This document shows positions 19,652 to 28,864 of a DNA stretch of 64,000 nt, one piece after another. How positions within the stretch are numbered: the first letter of the stretch is position 1; each line of letters begins with the position of its first letter. The DNA comes from Coralloluteibacterium stylophorae (lineage in GTDB: Bacteria > Pseudomonadota > Gammaproteobacteria > Xanthomonadales > Xanthomonadaceae). Under the pieces are notes generated by a model. It saw only the letters and a list, made by a program, of their open reading frames with translations, was not told the DNA's origin and did not search any database. Where the stretch lies: NCBI RefSeq assembly GCF_018122625.2, contig NZ_JAGQFT020000012.1, forward strand, positions 52,444 through 116,443, read 5' to 3'. The translations under genes and the position numbers were made by a program.

Positions 19652-21079
19652 ATGCGCAAGTGGTGGTTGTCCTCGGTCGTGCTGCTGGCCGCCTGTGCCA
19701 GCGGCGGCGGTGAACGCACGCCGGACGCGGCGGCCGACGGCCTGCACCGGGAGCTGGACGCCGCCGCCGGGGCGTATCGCGACGCGTTGGCCGCGGCGGC
19801 GGCCGGCAGCGAGGCCGGCGATGCGGTGACGGCCGCGCGGCGCGCGCTGCTGGATGCGGCGACGCGCTGCCAGCGGACGCCCGGCTGCGGCGGCGAGCGC
19901 GTGGTCGGCGTCTACGACGCCCTGCTCGCGCACGAGGCCGAAGGGCAGGGCGGCGAGGAGTTCGTGGTCCCGGAGGACGAGACCCGCACCGCCGGCGAAT
20001 CGCCGGTGGTGGCGGCGGTACCCGCGGCGGGCGAGACCGTGGCCCTGCTCAAGGGCCGCGACCTGCGCGAGATGGTCACCCTCAACGCGCCGATGAAGGC
20101 GGCGATGACCGAATGGCTGACCTGGATGCGGCCGCAGCTGATCGACGCCTGGGTCAACTACCAGTACATGCGCCAGCTGATGTGGCCGGAGTACGAGCGC
20201 GCCGGGCTGCCGGAGGCGCTGCTGTTCGGCATCCTGGCCAAGGAGTCCGGCGGCCGCGTGCATGCGGTCAGCCGTGCCGGCGCCGCCGGGCCGCTGCAGT
20301 TCATGCCGGCCACCGGCCGCCGCTTCGGGCTCGGCACCGATCCCGCGTTCGACACCCGCTTCGATCCGCAGCTCGCCGCCCGCGCCAACGTCGCCTACCT
20401 GGAGGAGCGGTTCGCCGAGCTCAACGGCAACCTCGAGCTCGCGCTGGCCGCCTACAACGGCGGCGAAGGCCGCATCGGCCGGATTTCGCGCGCGCACCCG
20501 GGCAAGACCTTCTGGGATACCGAGGTGTTCTCGCAGCTGCCGAAGGAGACGCGGGACTACGTGCCCTTCGTGATGGCCGCGGCGTGGCTGTTCCTGCATG
20601 CGGAGGAGTACGGCCTGCACTTTCCCGAGATCGACCGTGGTGAACTCGTGCAACTGCAGCTCGAGCGCGCGACCACCGTCAACGAGCTGGCGATCTGCCT
20701 CGGCGACAGCGGCAACCAGGACGGCTGGTTCCGCGTGCTGCGCAACCTCAACCCGCGCTACCAGACCTCCACTCCGCTGGCCGCCGGTACCTGGCTGCGG
20801 GTGCCGCCGCGGATGGCGCGCCTGTACCGCGGCGGTTGCCTCGACGGTGCGCGCGCGGCCATGGCCCGCGATCTCGCCAGCGCGTCGATGCCCGAGGTGG
20901 CGGCGTCGCGGCCCGCGGCCGTGCAGCGCTACACGGTCAAGCGCGGCGACACCCTCGGCGGCATCGCCGGCCGGCATGGCTGCGCCAGTGCCGCCGCACT
21001 CGGCCGCGCCAACGGCCTGAAGGCGCCGTACCCGATCCGTCCCGGGCAGACCTTGAGCCTGGCCGGCTGCGCCCGCTGA
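19652..21079 (+). CDS. MltD-like membrane-bound lytic murein transglycosylase with SLT and LysM domains (lipoprotein)
   Basis: A 475-residue predicted lipoprotein: the lipobox LLAAC places the lipidated cysteine at residue 15. The lytic transglycosylase domain (about 165-350) shows the catalytic glutamate in GILAKESGGRVHAVS (Glu198), then SRAGAAGPLQFMPATGRRFG and ALAAYNGGEGR. A single C-terminal LysM (YTVKRGDTLGGIAGRHGC, about 430-475) binds peptidoglycan. It should cleave glycan strands with formation of 1,6-anhydro-muropeptides, which the NagZ encoded at 38666 can process. The region between the lipobox and the SLT domain is low-complexity and alanine-rich. Confidence 0.9.
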   Translation: MRKWWLSSVVLLAACASGGGERTPDAAADGLHRELDAAAGAYRDALAAAAAGSEAGDAVTAARRALLDAATRCQRTPGCGGERVVGVYDALLAHEAEGQGGEEFVVPEDETRTAGESPVVAAVPAAGETVALLKGRDLREMVTLNAPMKAAMTEWLTWMRPQLIDAWVNYQYMRQLMWPEYERAGLPEALLFGILAKESGGRVHAVSRAGAAGPLQFMPATGRRFGLGTDPAFDTRFDPQLAARANVAYLEERFAELNGNLELALAAYNGGEGRIGRISRAHPGKTFWDTEVFSQLPKETRDYVPFVMAAAWLFLHAEEYGLHFPEIDRGELVQLQLERATTVNELAICLGDSGNQDGWFRVLRNLNPRYQTSTPLAAGTWLRVPPRMARLYRGGCLDGARAAMARDLASASMPEVAASRPAAVQRYTVKRGDTLGGIAGRHGCASAAALGRANGLKAPYPIRPGQTLSLAGCAR

Positions 21080-21164
21080 CGCGCGGCTGAGCGTCGTCGT
21101 GCGCCCGCTTCTTCCGGAGCCCTGCGGCGGCTACGCTCGCCGCAGGTCACCAGGGAGGAAGGCA

Positions 21165-21749
21165 ATGATCGGAAAAAGGATGTCGCTGTTGCTGTCCGGC
21201 ATCGCGTTGGCGTGCGTGGCGGTGCCGGCCGATGCCCAGAGCCTGCGCTGCGGCAATCGCGCGGTGAGCGCCGGGCAGGACGCCTACGAGGTCCGCCGCG
21301 CCTGCGGCGAGCCGGCCACGATCGTCAACCGCAGCGAACTCGAGGTCCGCAACGAGTGGGGCCCGAGCGAGACCCGCCGCGAGCGCCGCATCGAGGAATG
21401 GATCTACGATCGCGGCGCCGGCGGCATGGTCGACCGACTGACCTTCGTCGACAATCGCCTGACCCGGGTCGAGGCGCTGGCGCACGGCACCGGCGGCGCG
21501 GGGCAGGCCTGCGGCGACGCGAGCTTCACCCGCGGCATCGACGAGGCGGTCCTGCTCGCGCGCTGCGGGGAGCCGGTCCAGCGCACCCCGCTCTACGGCG
21601 AGACGGTGACCCGTACCGCCGACGGCACCGCGACCCACGTCCCCCTGCGCCGCGAGGAGTGGATCTACGAGCGCGGCGGCGGCCGCCTGCCGCTGCGGGT
21701 GCTGCTGGTCGACGGCCGCATCGAGAGGACCGAGACGCTGACGCGCTGA
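21165..21749 (+). CDS. Exported DUF2845 protein with two tandem DUF2845 units
   Basis: A 194-residue protein with a signal peptide (MSLLLSGIALACVAVPADAQ) and no assigned function. Two similar units are visible. The first runs from CGNRAVSAGQDAYEVRRACG to EEWIYDRGAGG. The second runs from CGDASFTRGIDEAVLLARCG to EEWIYERGGGR. Each has paired cysteines that may form a disulfide and a WIYxRG strand. The ATG at 21165 is preceded by GGGAGGAAGG, a strong ribosome site; the frame extends upstream but without a better start. It is followed by a perfect bidirectional terminator. Confidence 0.82.
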   Translation: MIGKRMSLLLSGIALACVAVPADAQSLRCGNRAVSAGQDAYEVRRACGEPATIVNRSELEVRNEWGPSETRRERRIEEWIYDRGAGGMVDRLTFVDNRLTRVEALAHGTGGAGQACGDASFTRGIDEAVLLARCGEPVQRTPLYGETVTRTADGTATHVPLRREEWIYERGGGRLPLRVLLVDGRIERTETLTR

Positions 21750-21771
21750 CGTCGTTGGCGCTGGAGGCGGT

Positions 21772-21808
21772 AACGAAGAACGGGCGCCGGTGGCGCCCGT
21801 TCTTCGTT
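21772..21808. terminator. Bidirectional intrinsic terminator with a perfect 17-bp stem
   Basis: AACGAAGAACGGGCGCC (21772-21788) and its exact complement GGCGCCCGTTCTTCGTT (21792-21808) flank a three-base loop. It lies between the convergent DUF2845 gene and FadB/FadJ-type gene. A/T-rich flanks within the stem give a T-containing tail in both directions. Confidence 0.88.
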
Positions 21809-21831
21809 GCTGCAGCCGATCGGGGCGCCGG

Positions 21832-23865
21832 TCAGAGCGCGTCCCAGCCGGGCCGCGGCCGGAAGCGGTCGCCGTAGCGGGCGGCGAGCTGCCCGAGGCG
21901 CGCCTCGAGCTTGTCCGCGCCGACGCTGCGGATGTGCTGGATCGGGCCGCCGCGGAACGGCGCGAAGCCGGTGCCGAAGACGACGCCGGCATCGAGCAGG
22001 TCGGCATCCGCGACCACGCCGTCGTGCAGGCAGGCGACCGCCTCGTTGAGCAGCGGCAGGATCAGGCGGTCTTCCAGGTCGTCCGGCGCCTGGTAGTCCT
22101 TCGGCACCTCGGGCTTCTGCGCCTTGCCGTCCTCCCAGGTGTAGAAGCCCTGGCCGTCCTTGCGCCCGCGCTGCCTGGCGGCGAGCTTCTGCTCGAAGCC
22201 GGCCGGGATCTCCAGGCCGAGGAAGGGCGCGAGCACCTCGCCGACGCTGGCGGCCACGTCGAGTCCCACCGTGTCGATCAGCTCGATCGGCCCCATCGGC
22301 ATGCCGAACTTCTTGGCCGCGCGGTCGATCACCGGGCCCGGGATGCCTTCGCCGTAGGCGCGCGCGGCCTCCATCATGTAGGGCACCAGGATGCGGTTGA
22401 CCAGGAACCCCGGCGTGCCGGCCACCGGCACCGGCAGCTTCCCGATCGCGCGGCAGAACGCGGCAAGGCGCTTTTCCGTGGTCTCGGCCATGCGCTCGTG
22501 GCGGACGATCTCCACCAGCGGCATCAGCGAGACCGGATTGAAGTAGTGCAGGCCGGCGAAGCGGGCCGGATCGGCCAGCGGTTCGCGCAGGTCGTCCAGT
22601 GGCAGCGACGAGGTGTTGGACACCAGCAGCGCGTCGGCCTTGAGCGTCTCCTCGACCTTGGCGTAGATCGCCTGCTTGGCGTCCTTCCTCTCGGTGATCG
22701 CCTCGATCACCAGGTCGGCGCGCGCCACGCCCTGGCCCTCGACGTCGGCCTGCAGGCGCGCACGGGTCTCCGCGCGCCTGGCGTCGTTCTTGACCTTCCG
22801 CTCGTACAGCTTCCCGGCGCGGTCGAGCGCGGGCTGCACGTACTGCATCTCGCGGTCCTGCAGGGTCACCGCGAAGCCCTTGAGCGCGCACCAGGCGGCG
22901 ATGTCGCCGCCCATGACGCCGGCACCGACCACGTGCACGTGCTCGATGCCGTGCTCCCTGCCGCCCAGGCCCTTGAGCCGCTCCTGCAGGAAGAACACGC
23001 GGATCAGGTTGCGCGCCGCCGGCGTGCCGGCGAGCTTGGTCACCGACTTCGCCTCCGCCTTGAGCAACTGGTCGGTGGTGCCGCCGCTGCGCCGCCAGGT
23101 CTCGATCAGCGCATACGGTGCCGGGTAGTGCGCCTTCGGCGCCTTGCGCGCGACCTGCTTGACCAGCATCGGCGCCAGCGCCTGCCGCACCGGCCAGCTG
23201 TTGGTGACGTCGGCCAGGAAGCGCTGCTTGAGCGGCCGCTGGGTGCCGCGCCGGATCAGCGCCACGGCGGCTTCCACCAGCATCGGCGCCTCGACCACCT
23301 TGTCGACCAGGCCGATGTTGCGCGCGGCCTTGGCCGACAGCGCGCGCCCGGTCAGCATCATGTCCATCGCCGCCGGCGCGCCGACCAGGCGCGGCAGGCG
23401 CACGCTGCCGCCCCACGCCGGATAGATGCCGAGCTTGGTCTCGGGCAGGCCGATCCGGGTCGACTCGTCGCCCGAGGCCACCCGGTAGCGGCAGGCCAGC
23501 GCCATCTCGGTGCCACCACCCATGCAGTGGCCGTGGATGGCGGCGACGGTCGGGCAGGGCAGCTCGGCGAGCTTCTGGAACACCATCTGCCCGCGCCGGA
23601 TGGCGTCGTAGGTGGTGCCCTTCTCCTCGAACCCCTGGAACTCGCGCACGTCGGCGCCGACCACGAACCCGGCCGCCTTGCCGGAGCGGACGATCACGCC
23701 CTTGGGTTTCTCGATCGCGATGCGCTCGATGAGCAGCTGGAGCTCGTCGAGCACGGCCTGGGCGAGCGCATTGACGCCCATGTCGGCGCGGTCGAGCACC
23801 AGCTCGACGATGCCGTCGGGGCGCAGCTGCGGCTGCCAGTGCGAGAAGCGGAGGCCGTCGAACAT
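21832..23865 (-). CDS. FadB/FadJ-type bifunctional enoyl-CoA hydratase / 3-hydroxyacyl-CoA dehydrogenase
   Basis: The protein has 677 residues from the ATG at 23865, which has GGAAG five bases upstream; an earlier ATG at 23877 adds four residues. The N-terminal crotonase domain (1-190) shows MGGGTEMALACRYRVAS and RIGLPETKLGIYPAWGGSV with the two family glutamates. The central NAD-binding fold has VVGAGVMGGDIAAWCALKGF, and the catalytic histidine lies in LHYFNPVSLMPLVEIV. A C-terminal 3HCDH domain follows. It performs the second and third steps of fatty acid beta-oxidation. No thiolase (fadA) gene is adjacent, unlike the usual fadBA operon. It is about 25 residues shorter than E. coli FadJ. 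Confidence 0.92.
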   Translation of the reverse strand: MFDGLRFSHWQPQLRPDGIVELVLDRADMGVNALAQAVLDELQLLIERIAIEKPKGVIVRSGKAAGFVVGADVREFQGFEEKGTTYDAIRRGQMVFQKLAELPCPTVAAIHGHCMGGGTEMALACRYRVASGDESTRIGLPETKLGIYPAWGGSVRLPRLVGAPAAMDMMLTGRALSAKAARNIGLVDKVVEAPMLVEAAVALIRRGTQRPLKQRFLADVTNSWPVRQALAPMLVKQVARKAPKAHYPAPYALIETWRRSGGTTDQLLKAEAKSVTKLAGTPAARNLIRVFFLQERLKGLGGREHGIEHVHVVGAGVMGGDIAAWCALKGFAVTLQDREMQYVQPALDRAGKLYERKVKNDARRAETRARLQADVEGQGVARADLVIEAITERKDAKQAIYAKVEETLKADALLVSNTSSLPLDDLREPLADPARFAGLHYFNPVSLMPLVEIVRHERMAETTEKRLAAFCRAIGKLPVPVAGTPGFLVNRILVPYMMEAARAYGEGIPGPVIDRAAKKFGMPMGPIELIDTVGLDVAASVGEVLAPFLGLEIPAGFEQKLAARQRGRKDGQGFYTWEDGKAQKPEVPKDYQAPDDLEDRLILPLLNEAVACLHDGVVADADLLDAGVVFGTGFAPFRGGPIQHIRSVGADKLEARLGQLAARYGDRFRPRPGWDAL

Positions 23866-24010
23866 AGCGTCTTCCATCCGTCGGAGTATGGGGGAAAGCC
23901 CGTATCATCCCGGCTGCGCTTCGGCGCGGTCAACGCCGCTTCCGGCCGCCGCTCGACGCACTGCGCACGTGGAGTCGGCCACCGTGCGCGGGTCGTGCGT
24001 CATACGGCGT

Positions 24011-24037
24011 GAACTTTTTGCCGCACCGCGGTGTCAA
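24011..24037 (+). promoter_or_regulatory. Candidate sigma-E-type promoter for rpoE-rseA-mucD
   Basis: GAACTT at 24011-24016, followed after 17 bases by TCAA (24034-24037), matches the extracytoplasmic-function sigma-E pattern (GAACTT, 16-17 bases, TCNNA-like). It lies 43 bases before the rpoE start, suggesting autoregulation as known for rpoE in other gammaproteobacteria. It is a pattern match only. Confidence 0.5.
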
Positions 24038-24079
24038 TCCACACGGCCGTCGGCCGTCGCTCGAGGAGTGCCGGCCCGG

Positions 24080-24685
24080 ATGGGCGAGAACGAGACCGCA
24101 ACCGATACCGATCATGTGCTGGTGCAACGAGTCCAGGCGGGCGACAACACCGCGTTCGATCTCCTGGTGCGCAAGTACCAGCACCGCATCGTCGCGCTCG
24201 TCGGGCGCTACGTGCACGACTGGAGCGAAGCCCAGGACGTGGCGCAGGACACCTTCATCCGCGCCTATCGCGCGCTGGGGAACTTCCGCGGCGACAGCCA
24301 GTTCTACACCTGGCTGTACAAGATCGCGGTCAACACCGCCAAGAACCACCTGGTCAGCAGCAACCGCCGGCCGCCGGCCGAGGACATCGACGCCGGCGAC
24401 GCGGTCAACTTCGAGTCCGGCGACCGCCTGCGCGTCACCGACACCCCGGAGCACGAGCTGCAGCGGCAGGAAATCGAGCGCGTGGTCGCCGACACCGTCG
24501 CCGCGCTGCCCGACGAGCTCCGCGAGGCGATCAACCTGCGCGAGGTCGACGGCCTCAGCTACGAGGAGATCGCGCAGGCGATGGGGTGCCCGATCGGCAC
24601 CGTGCGTTCGCGCATCTTCCGGGCGCGGGAGGCGATCGACGCGCGCCTGCGGCCGCTCGTCGACGGCGGCATCGGCGCGGACTGA
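24080..24685 (+). CDS. rpoE: RNA polymerase sigma factor RpoE (sigma-E, ECF)
   Basis: A 201-residue ECF sigma factor starting MGENETATDTDHVLVQRVQAG. Region 2 shows FDLLVRKYQHRIVALVGRYV and AQDVAQDTFIRAYRALGNFR, the RpoE hallmark. Region 4 shows LPDELREAINLREVDGLSYE and GCPIGTVRSRIFRAREAIDA, its helix-turn-helix. The frame is open far upstream, but the conserved start and GAGGAG ribosome site fix it here. It directs the envelope-stress response and heads the operon rpoE-rseA-mucD known from Xanthomonas and Xylella. Confidence 0.96.
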   Translation: MGENETATDTDHVLVQRVQAGDNTAFDLLVRKYQHRIVALVGRYVHDWSEAQDVAQDTFIRAYRALGNFRGDSQFYTWLYKIAVNTAKNHLVSSNRRPPAEDIDAGDAVNFESGDRLRVTDTPEHELQRQEIERVVADTVAALPDELREAINLREVDGLSYEEIAQAMGCPIGTVRSRIFRAREAIDARLRPLVDGGIGAD

Positions 24686-24724
24686 AGCGGCGGATCGTTC
24701 CGGATTTCCACTTTCCCTGAATAC

Positions 24725-25348
24725 ATGAGCAGCACCCGCATGATCACGGTCGAAGAACAGCTTTCGGTACTCGCCGACGGCGAGCTCGGCAACGACGAGT
24801 CGCGTTTCCTGCTGCGGCGCATGAAGCGCGAGCAGGCGCTCCTGCGGCGCTGGGAGCGCTGGCACATCGCCGGTGCGGCCCTGCGTCGCGACCCGCAGCG
24901 TGCGCTGCCGGCGGACTTCTCGGCGCGGGTGATGGCAGCGATCGAGGAGGCCAACGCGCCGCTTTCAGTCGGCCGCGGCCGCGGCCGCGGGTTGCGGCAC
25001 TGGGGCGTCGGCGCGGTCCTGGCGGCATCGGTCGCGGCGGCCGCGGTGTTCGTGGTGCGTCCGCTGGGCGAGAGCGAGGCTCCGGCAGGCGGCTTCGATG
25101 CCGCGATCGCCGGTTCCGCGGCGGCCGACGGCATGCGGCCGCTGGTCAACCCGCTGAATCCGGTGCGCCCGGCGATGTCGCCGCTGCCCGGCTCGGAGCT
25201 GCTGCCGGTGGCCGTGGGCGATGCCCCGTCCCGGCCCTGGCCCGCGGCCGCGCTCGGCAACGACCCGCTGCACGCGGCCTTCCTGCTGCCCCCGCGCTGG
25301 CAGCAGCCCGCCGTCGGCGAGGCCGAGGACGGCGCCGCGCAGCCCTGA
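24725..25348 (+). CDS. rseA: Anti-sigma-E factor RseA family protein
   Basis: A 207-residue single-pass inner-membrane protein. The N-terminal cytoplasmic anti-sigma domain shows EEQLSVLADGELGNDESRFL, RRWERWHIAGAALRRD and FSARVMAAIEEA. A transmembrane helix (HWGVGAVLAASVAAAAVFVV) lies near residues 98-117 and the rest is a proline/alanine-rich periplasmic tail. It holds RpoE inactive until envelope stress triggers its proteolysis. It is 39 bases downstream of rpoE. No rseB follows; the next gene is the protease mucD, the xanthomonad arrangement. Confidence 0.9.
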   Translation: MSSTRMITVEEQLSVLADGELGNDESRFLLRRMKREQALLRRWERWHIAGAALRRDPQRALPADFSARVMAAIEEANAPLSVGRGRGRGLRHWGVGAVLAASVAAAAVFVVRPLGESEAPAGGFDAAIAGSAAADGMRPLVNPLNPVRPAMSPLPGSELLPVAVGDAPSRPWPAAALGNDPLHAAFLLPPRWQQPAVGEAEDGAAQP

Positions 25349-25352
25349 GCCC

Positions 25353-25375
25353 GCGCGGAGCGGAACTCTCCGCGC
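25353..25375 (+). other. Small hairpin between rseA and mucD
   Basis: GCGCGGAG and CTCCGCGC form an eight-base perfect stem with a seven-base loop in the 101-base rseA-mucD gap. There is no T-run, so it is more likely a transcript-stability or attenuation element than a terminator, if functional at all. Confidence 0.35.
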
Positions 25376-25449
25376 CGCGGTGACTCCAAGCACCGCCGCG
25401 CCTGCTGCCGCGCGGCCCGATCATTCTTCGTACGAGGAAGCGACACTCC

Positions 25450-26856
25450 ATGACTGCGATCCGGCGTTTTTCGTTCGCCTGTGTGCTGTTCCTGTTCGCC
25501 GCCGCGGCCAGCGCCGCGACGGTGAACCTGCCCGATTTCTCACCGCTGGTGCGCGACGCCGCTCCGGCGGTGGTCAACATCGAGGCGACCCAGAATCCGT
25601 CGGCGATGTCGCGCGGCGGCTACGACGACGAGGAGATGCCCGAGTTCTTCCGTCGCTTCTTCGGCCCCGGCATGCCCACGCCGCCCAGCCGCGGCGGCAC
25701 CTCGCTGGGATCGGGCTTCATCATCTCCGCCGACGGCTACGTGCTCACCAACCACCACGTGGTCGACGGCGCCGACGACATCACCGTGCGCCTGAACGAC
25801 CGCCGCGAACTCAGCGCCGAGCTGATCGGCAGCGACCCGCAGTCCGACATCGCCCTGCTCAAGGTCAAGGCGAGCGGCCTGCCGGTGCTCAAGACCGGTC
25901 GCTCGCAGGCGCTGCAGCCGGGCCAGTGGGTGATCGCGATCGGCTCGCCCTTCGGCTTCGACCACTCGGTCACCGCGGGCATCGTCAGCGCGACCGGGCG
26001 CAGCAATCCCTACGCGCCCGACCAGCAGTACGTGCCCTTCATCCAGTCCGACGTGGCGATCAACCGCGGCAATTCCGGCGGTCCGCTGCTCAACACCAGC
26101 GGCGAGGTGGTGGGCATCAACTCGCAGATCTTCTCCAACTCCGGCGGGTGGATGGGCGTGAGCTTCGCGATCCCGATCGACGTCGCCATGAACGCCGTGC
26201 AGCAGATCAAGGACACCGGCACCGTCTCGCGCGGCCAGCTCGGCGTGCAGGTGCAGGACATCGACCAGGCCACCGCCAGCGCCCTCGACCTCGAGCTGCC
26301 GCGCGGCGCGCTGGTGGTTCAGGTCGAGCCGGGCAGCGCGGCCGACAAGGCCGGCATCGAGGTGCAGGACGTCATCGTCGGCTTCGACGGCCAGGAGGTC
26401 GTGCGCTGGAGCGAGCTGCCGCCGCTGGTCGGCGCGGTCGCGCCGGGCAGCCGCGTCGAGGTGGAGGTGATCCGCGCCGGCCGCGAGCGCACGCTCACCG
26501 CGGTGCTGGACGCCGTCGGCGGCGACGCCGTGGCCTCCGCCTCGCGGCGAGCGGGAGGCGCCTCGCAGTCGAACCCGCTGGGCGTGGTGGTGCAGGACCT
26601 GAGCGCGCAGGAGCGCGCCCAGCTCGGCATCGAGGGCGACGAGGGCGTCGTGGTGGTGCGCGTCGAGCCCCGCGTGGCGCAGCGCACCGACATCCGCCGC
26701 GGCGACATCGTGACCCGGGTGGGGCGCGAAACCATCCGCAGCAAGGCCGACTTCGAGGCGGCGGTCGGGGACGCGGACGGCGACGAACCGGTGATGCTGC
26801 TGCTGCAGCGCGGCGGCCGCTCGCAGTTCGTCACCGTCACCCCGGCCGGGCACTGA
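25450..26856 (+). CDS. mucD: DegP/DegQ-family periplasmic serine protease MucD
   Basis: A 468-residue HtrA protease-chaperone with a signal peptide ending at ASAAT. The trypsin-like domain carries the full triad: His103 in LTNHHVVDGAD, Asp133 in QSDIALLKV and Ser209 in NRGNSGGPLLN. Two PDZ domains follow (about 260-350 with RGQLGVQVQDID, and 375-465 with NPLGVVVQDLSAQERAQLG). An acidic loop after residue 50 (YDDEEMPEFFRRFFGPG) is typical. It degrades misfolded periplasmic proteins under sigma-E control and is the third gene of the operon. Confidence 0.95.
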   Translation: MTAIRRFSFACVLFLFAAAASAATVNLPDFSPLVRDAAPAVVNIEATQNPSAMSRGGYDDEEMPEFFRRFFGPGMPTPPSRGGTSLGSGFIISADGYVLTNHHVVDGADDITVRLNDRRELSAELIGSDPQSDIALLKVKASGLPVLKTGRSQALQPGQWVIAIGSPFGFDHSVTAGIVSATGRSNPYAPDQQYVPFIQSDVAINRGNSGGPLLNTSGEVVGINSQIFSNSGGWMGVSFAIPIDVAMNAVQQIKDTGTVSRGQLGVQVQDIDQATASALDLELPRGALVVQVEPGSAADKAGIEVQDVIVGFDGQEVVRWSELPPLVGAVAPGSRVEVEVIRAGRERTLTAVLDAVGGDAVASASRRAGGASQSNPLGVVVQDLSAQERAQLGIEGDEGVVVVRVEPRVAQRTDIRRGDIVTRVGRETIRSKADFEAAVGDADGDEPVMLLLQRGGRSQFVTVTPAGH

Positions 26857-26864
26857 GCCGGAGG

Positions 26865-26892
26865 CCTCCCGGGCGCTGTCGCGTCCGGGAGG
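26865..26892 (+). terminator. Possible weak terminator after mucD
   Basis: CCTCCCGG and CCGGGAGG form a perfect eight-base stem with a 12-base loop just after the mucD stop codon. No T-run follows, so termination would be inefficient or Rho-assisted. Confidence 0.35.
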
Positions 26893-26904
26893 GCGCCGTC
26901 GCCG

Positions 26905-26933
26905 TTGGAGGCGCTCCGGCGGCATGCGACAAT
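26905..26933 (+). promoter_or_regulatory. Candidate sigma-70 promoter for lepA
   Basis: TTGGAG (26905-26910) and GACAAT (26928-26933) with a 17-base spacer, ending 37 bases before the lepA start. A very similar GACAAT box precedes rlmD (36609-36614) and the CYTH gene (37991-37996), so this may be a common -10 form in this genome. Confidence 0.5.
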
Positions 26934-26970
26934 GCCGCGTTTTTCACCCTGAACGGCGCCCGCGGTCCCC

Positions 26971-28779
26971 ATGCCCCCTGATTCGATGCGGAACATCCGC
27001 AACTTCTCCATCATCGCCCACGTCGACCATGGCAAGTCGACGCTGGCCGACCGCATCATCCAGCTGTGCGGAGGCCTGACCGAGCGCGAGATGGAAGCGC
27101 AGGTGCTCGACAACAATCCGATCGAGCGCGAGCGCGGCATCACCATCAAGGCGCAGTCGGTCTCGCTGCCGTACACGGCGCTGGATGGCGAGACCTACCA
27201 CCTCAACTTCATCGACACCCCCGGCCACGTCGACTTCTCCTATGAGGTCAGCCGCTCGCTCGCCGCCTGCGAGGGCGCGCTGCTGGTGGTCGACGCGGCG
27301 CAGGGCGTCGAGGCGCAGTCGGTCGCCAACTGCTACACCGCGGTCGAGCAGGGGCTCGAGGTGGTGCCGGTGCTCAACAAGATCGACCTGCCGACCGCCG
27401 ACGTCGACCGGGTCAAGGCCGAGATCGAGGCGGTGATCGGCATCGACGCCGCCGACGCGGTGGCAGTGAGCGCCAAGACCGGCCTCAACGTGCGCGAGGT
27501 GCTCGAGGCGATCGTCAAGCGCATCCCGCCGCCGGCGCCGCGCGACACCGACAAGCTGCAGGCGCTGATCATCGACTCCTGGTTCGACAACTACCTGGGC
27601 GTGGTCATGCTCGTCCGCGTGATGCAGGGCGAGATCAAGGACGGCGACAAGATCCAGGTGATGTCGACCGGCCGCACCCACCAGGTCGACGACGTCGGCA
27701 TCTTCACCCCGAAGCGGACCAAGACCCGGGCGCTGCGCGCCGGCGAGGTCGGCTGGATCAACGCGTCGATCAAGGACGTGCACGGCGCGCCGGTCGGCGA
27801 CACCCTGACGCTCGCCGCCGATCCGGCGCCGACCGCGCTGCCCGGCTTCCAGGAGATGCAGCCGCGCGTGTTCGCCGGCCTGTTCCCGGTCGATGCCGAG
27901 GACTATCCGGACCTGCGCGAGGCGCTGGAGAAGCTGCGCCTCAACGACGCGGCGCTGCGCTTCGAGCCGGAGAGCTCCGAGGCTATGGGCTTCGGCTTCC
28001 GCTGCGGCTTCCTCGGCATGCTGCACATGGAGATCGTGCAGGAGCGCCTGGAGCGGGAGTACAACCTCAACCTGATCACCACCGCGCCGACGGTGATCTA
28101 CGAGGTGCTGCTCACCGACGGCGAGACGATGCCGCTGGACAACCCGGCCAAGCTGCCGCCGCCGAACAAGGTCGAGGAAGTCCGCGAGCCGATCATCCAG
28201 GCCAACATCCTCACCCCCGACGAGTACGTCGGTGCGGTGATCAAGCTGTGCGAGGAGAAGCGCGGCGTCCAGACCAACATCCAGTACCTCGCCAGCCAGG
28301 TGCAGATCAGCTACGAGCTGCCGATGGCCGAGGTGGTGCTGGATTTCTTCGACCGCCTGAAGTCGGTCAGCCGCGGCTACGCCTCGCTGGACTACCACTT
28401 CCTGCGCTTCGACGCCGGTCCGTTCGTGCGCGTGGACACGCTGATCAACGGCGACAAGGTCGACGCGCTGTCGATCATCACCCACCGCTCGCTGGCCGAC
28501 CGCCGCGGGCGCGACCTGACCGAGCGCATGAAGGAGCTGATCCCGCGCCAGCAGTTCGACGTCGCCATCCAGGCCGCGATCGGCTCCCAGGTCATCGCCC
28601 GCACCACGGTCAAGGCGCTGCGCAAGAACGTGCTGGCCAAGTGCTACGGCGGCGACATCTCGCGCAAGAAGAAGCTTCTCGAGAAGCAGAAGGAAGGCAA
28701 GAAGCGCATGAAGCAGGTCGGCCGCGTGGAGATCCCGCAGGAAGCCTTCCTCGCCGTGCTCACGGTGGACAACAAGTAG
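26971..28779 (+). CDS. lepA: Elongation factor 4 (LepA) GTPase
   Basis: A 602-residue translational GTPase. The G1 motif [11 protein letters not shown]2 region [12 protein letters not shown]3 [12 protein letters not shown] and G4 NKIDLP are all present. The LepA-specific C-terminal domain has GEIPRKKK-like [20 protein letters not shown] near residues 570-590. It can back-translocate or remodel stalled ribosomes. The start at 26971 gives [15 protein letters not shown]; an alternative ATG at 26986 would match the E. coli start exactly. It is followed by lepB as in most gammaproteobacteria. Confidence 0.97.
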   Translation: MPPDSMRNIRNFSIIAHVDHGKSTLADRIIQLCGGLTEREMEAQVLDNNPIERERGITIKAQSVSLPYTALDGETYHLNFIDTPGHVDFSYEVSRSLAACEGALLVVDAAQGVEAQSVANCYTAVEQGLEVVPVLNKIDLPTADVDRVKAEIEAVIGIDAADAVAVSAKTGLNVREVLEAIVKRIPPPAPRDTDKLQALIIDSWFDNYLGVVMLVRVMQGEIKDGDKIQVMSTGRTHQVDDVGIFTPKRTKTRALRAGEVGWINASIKDVHGAPVGDTLTLAADPAPTALPGFQEMQPRVFAGLFPVDAEDYPDLREALEKLRLNDAALRFEPESSEAMGFGFRCGFLGMLHMEIVQERLEREYNLNLITTAPTVIYEVLLTDGETMPLDNPAKLPPPNKVEEVREPIIQANILTPDEYVGAVIKLCEEKRGVQTNIQYLASQVQISYELPMAEVVLDFFDRLKSVSRGYASLDYHFLRFDAGPFVRVDTLINGDKVDALSIITHRSLADRRGRDLTERMKELIPRQQFDVAIQAAIGSQVIARTTVKALRKNVLAKCYGGDISRKKKLLEKQKEGKKRMKQVGRVEIPQEAFLAVLTVDNK

Positions 28780-28864
28780 TCCGCAGGTCTCCGTTCCGCG
28801 GTGCCTCCGGCACCGACGGCGGCGGCTGCGGACATCCCGGCAACGGTTTCAACAAGGAATGGCG

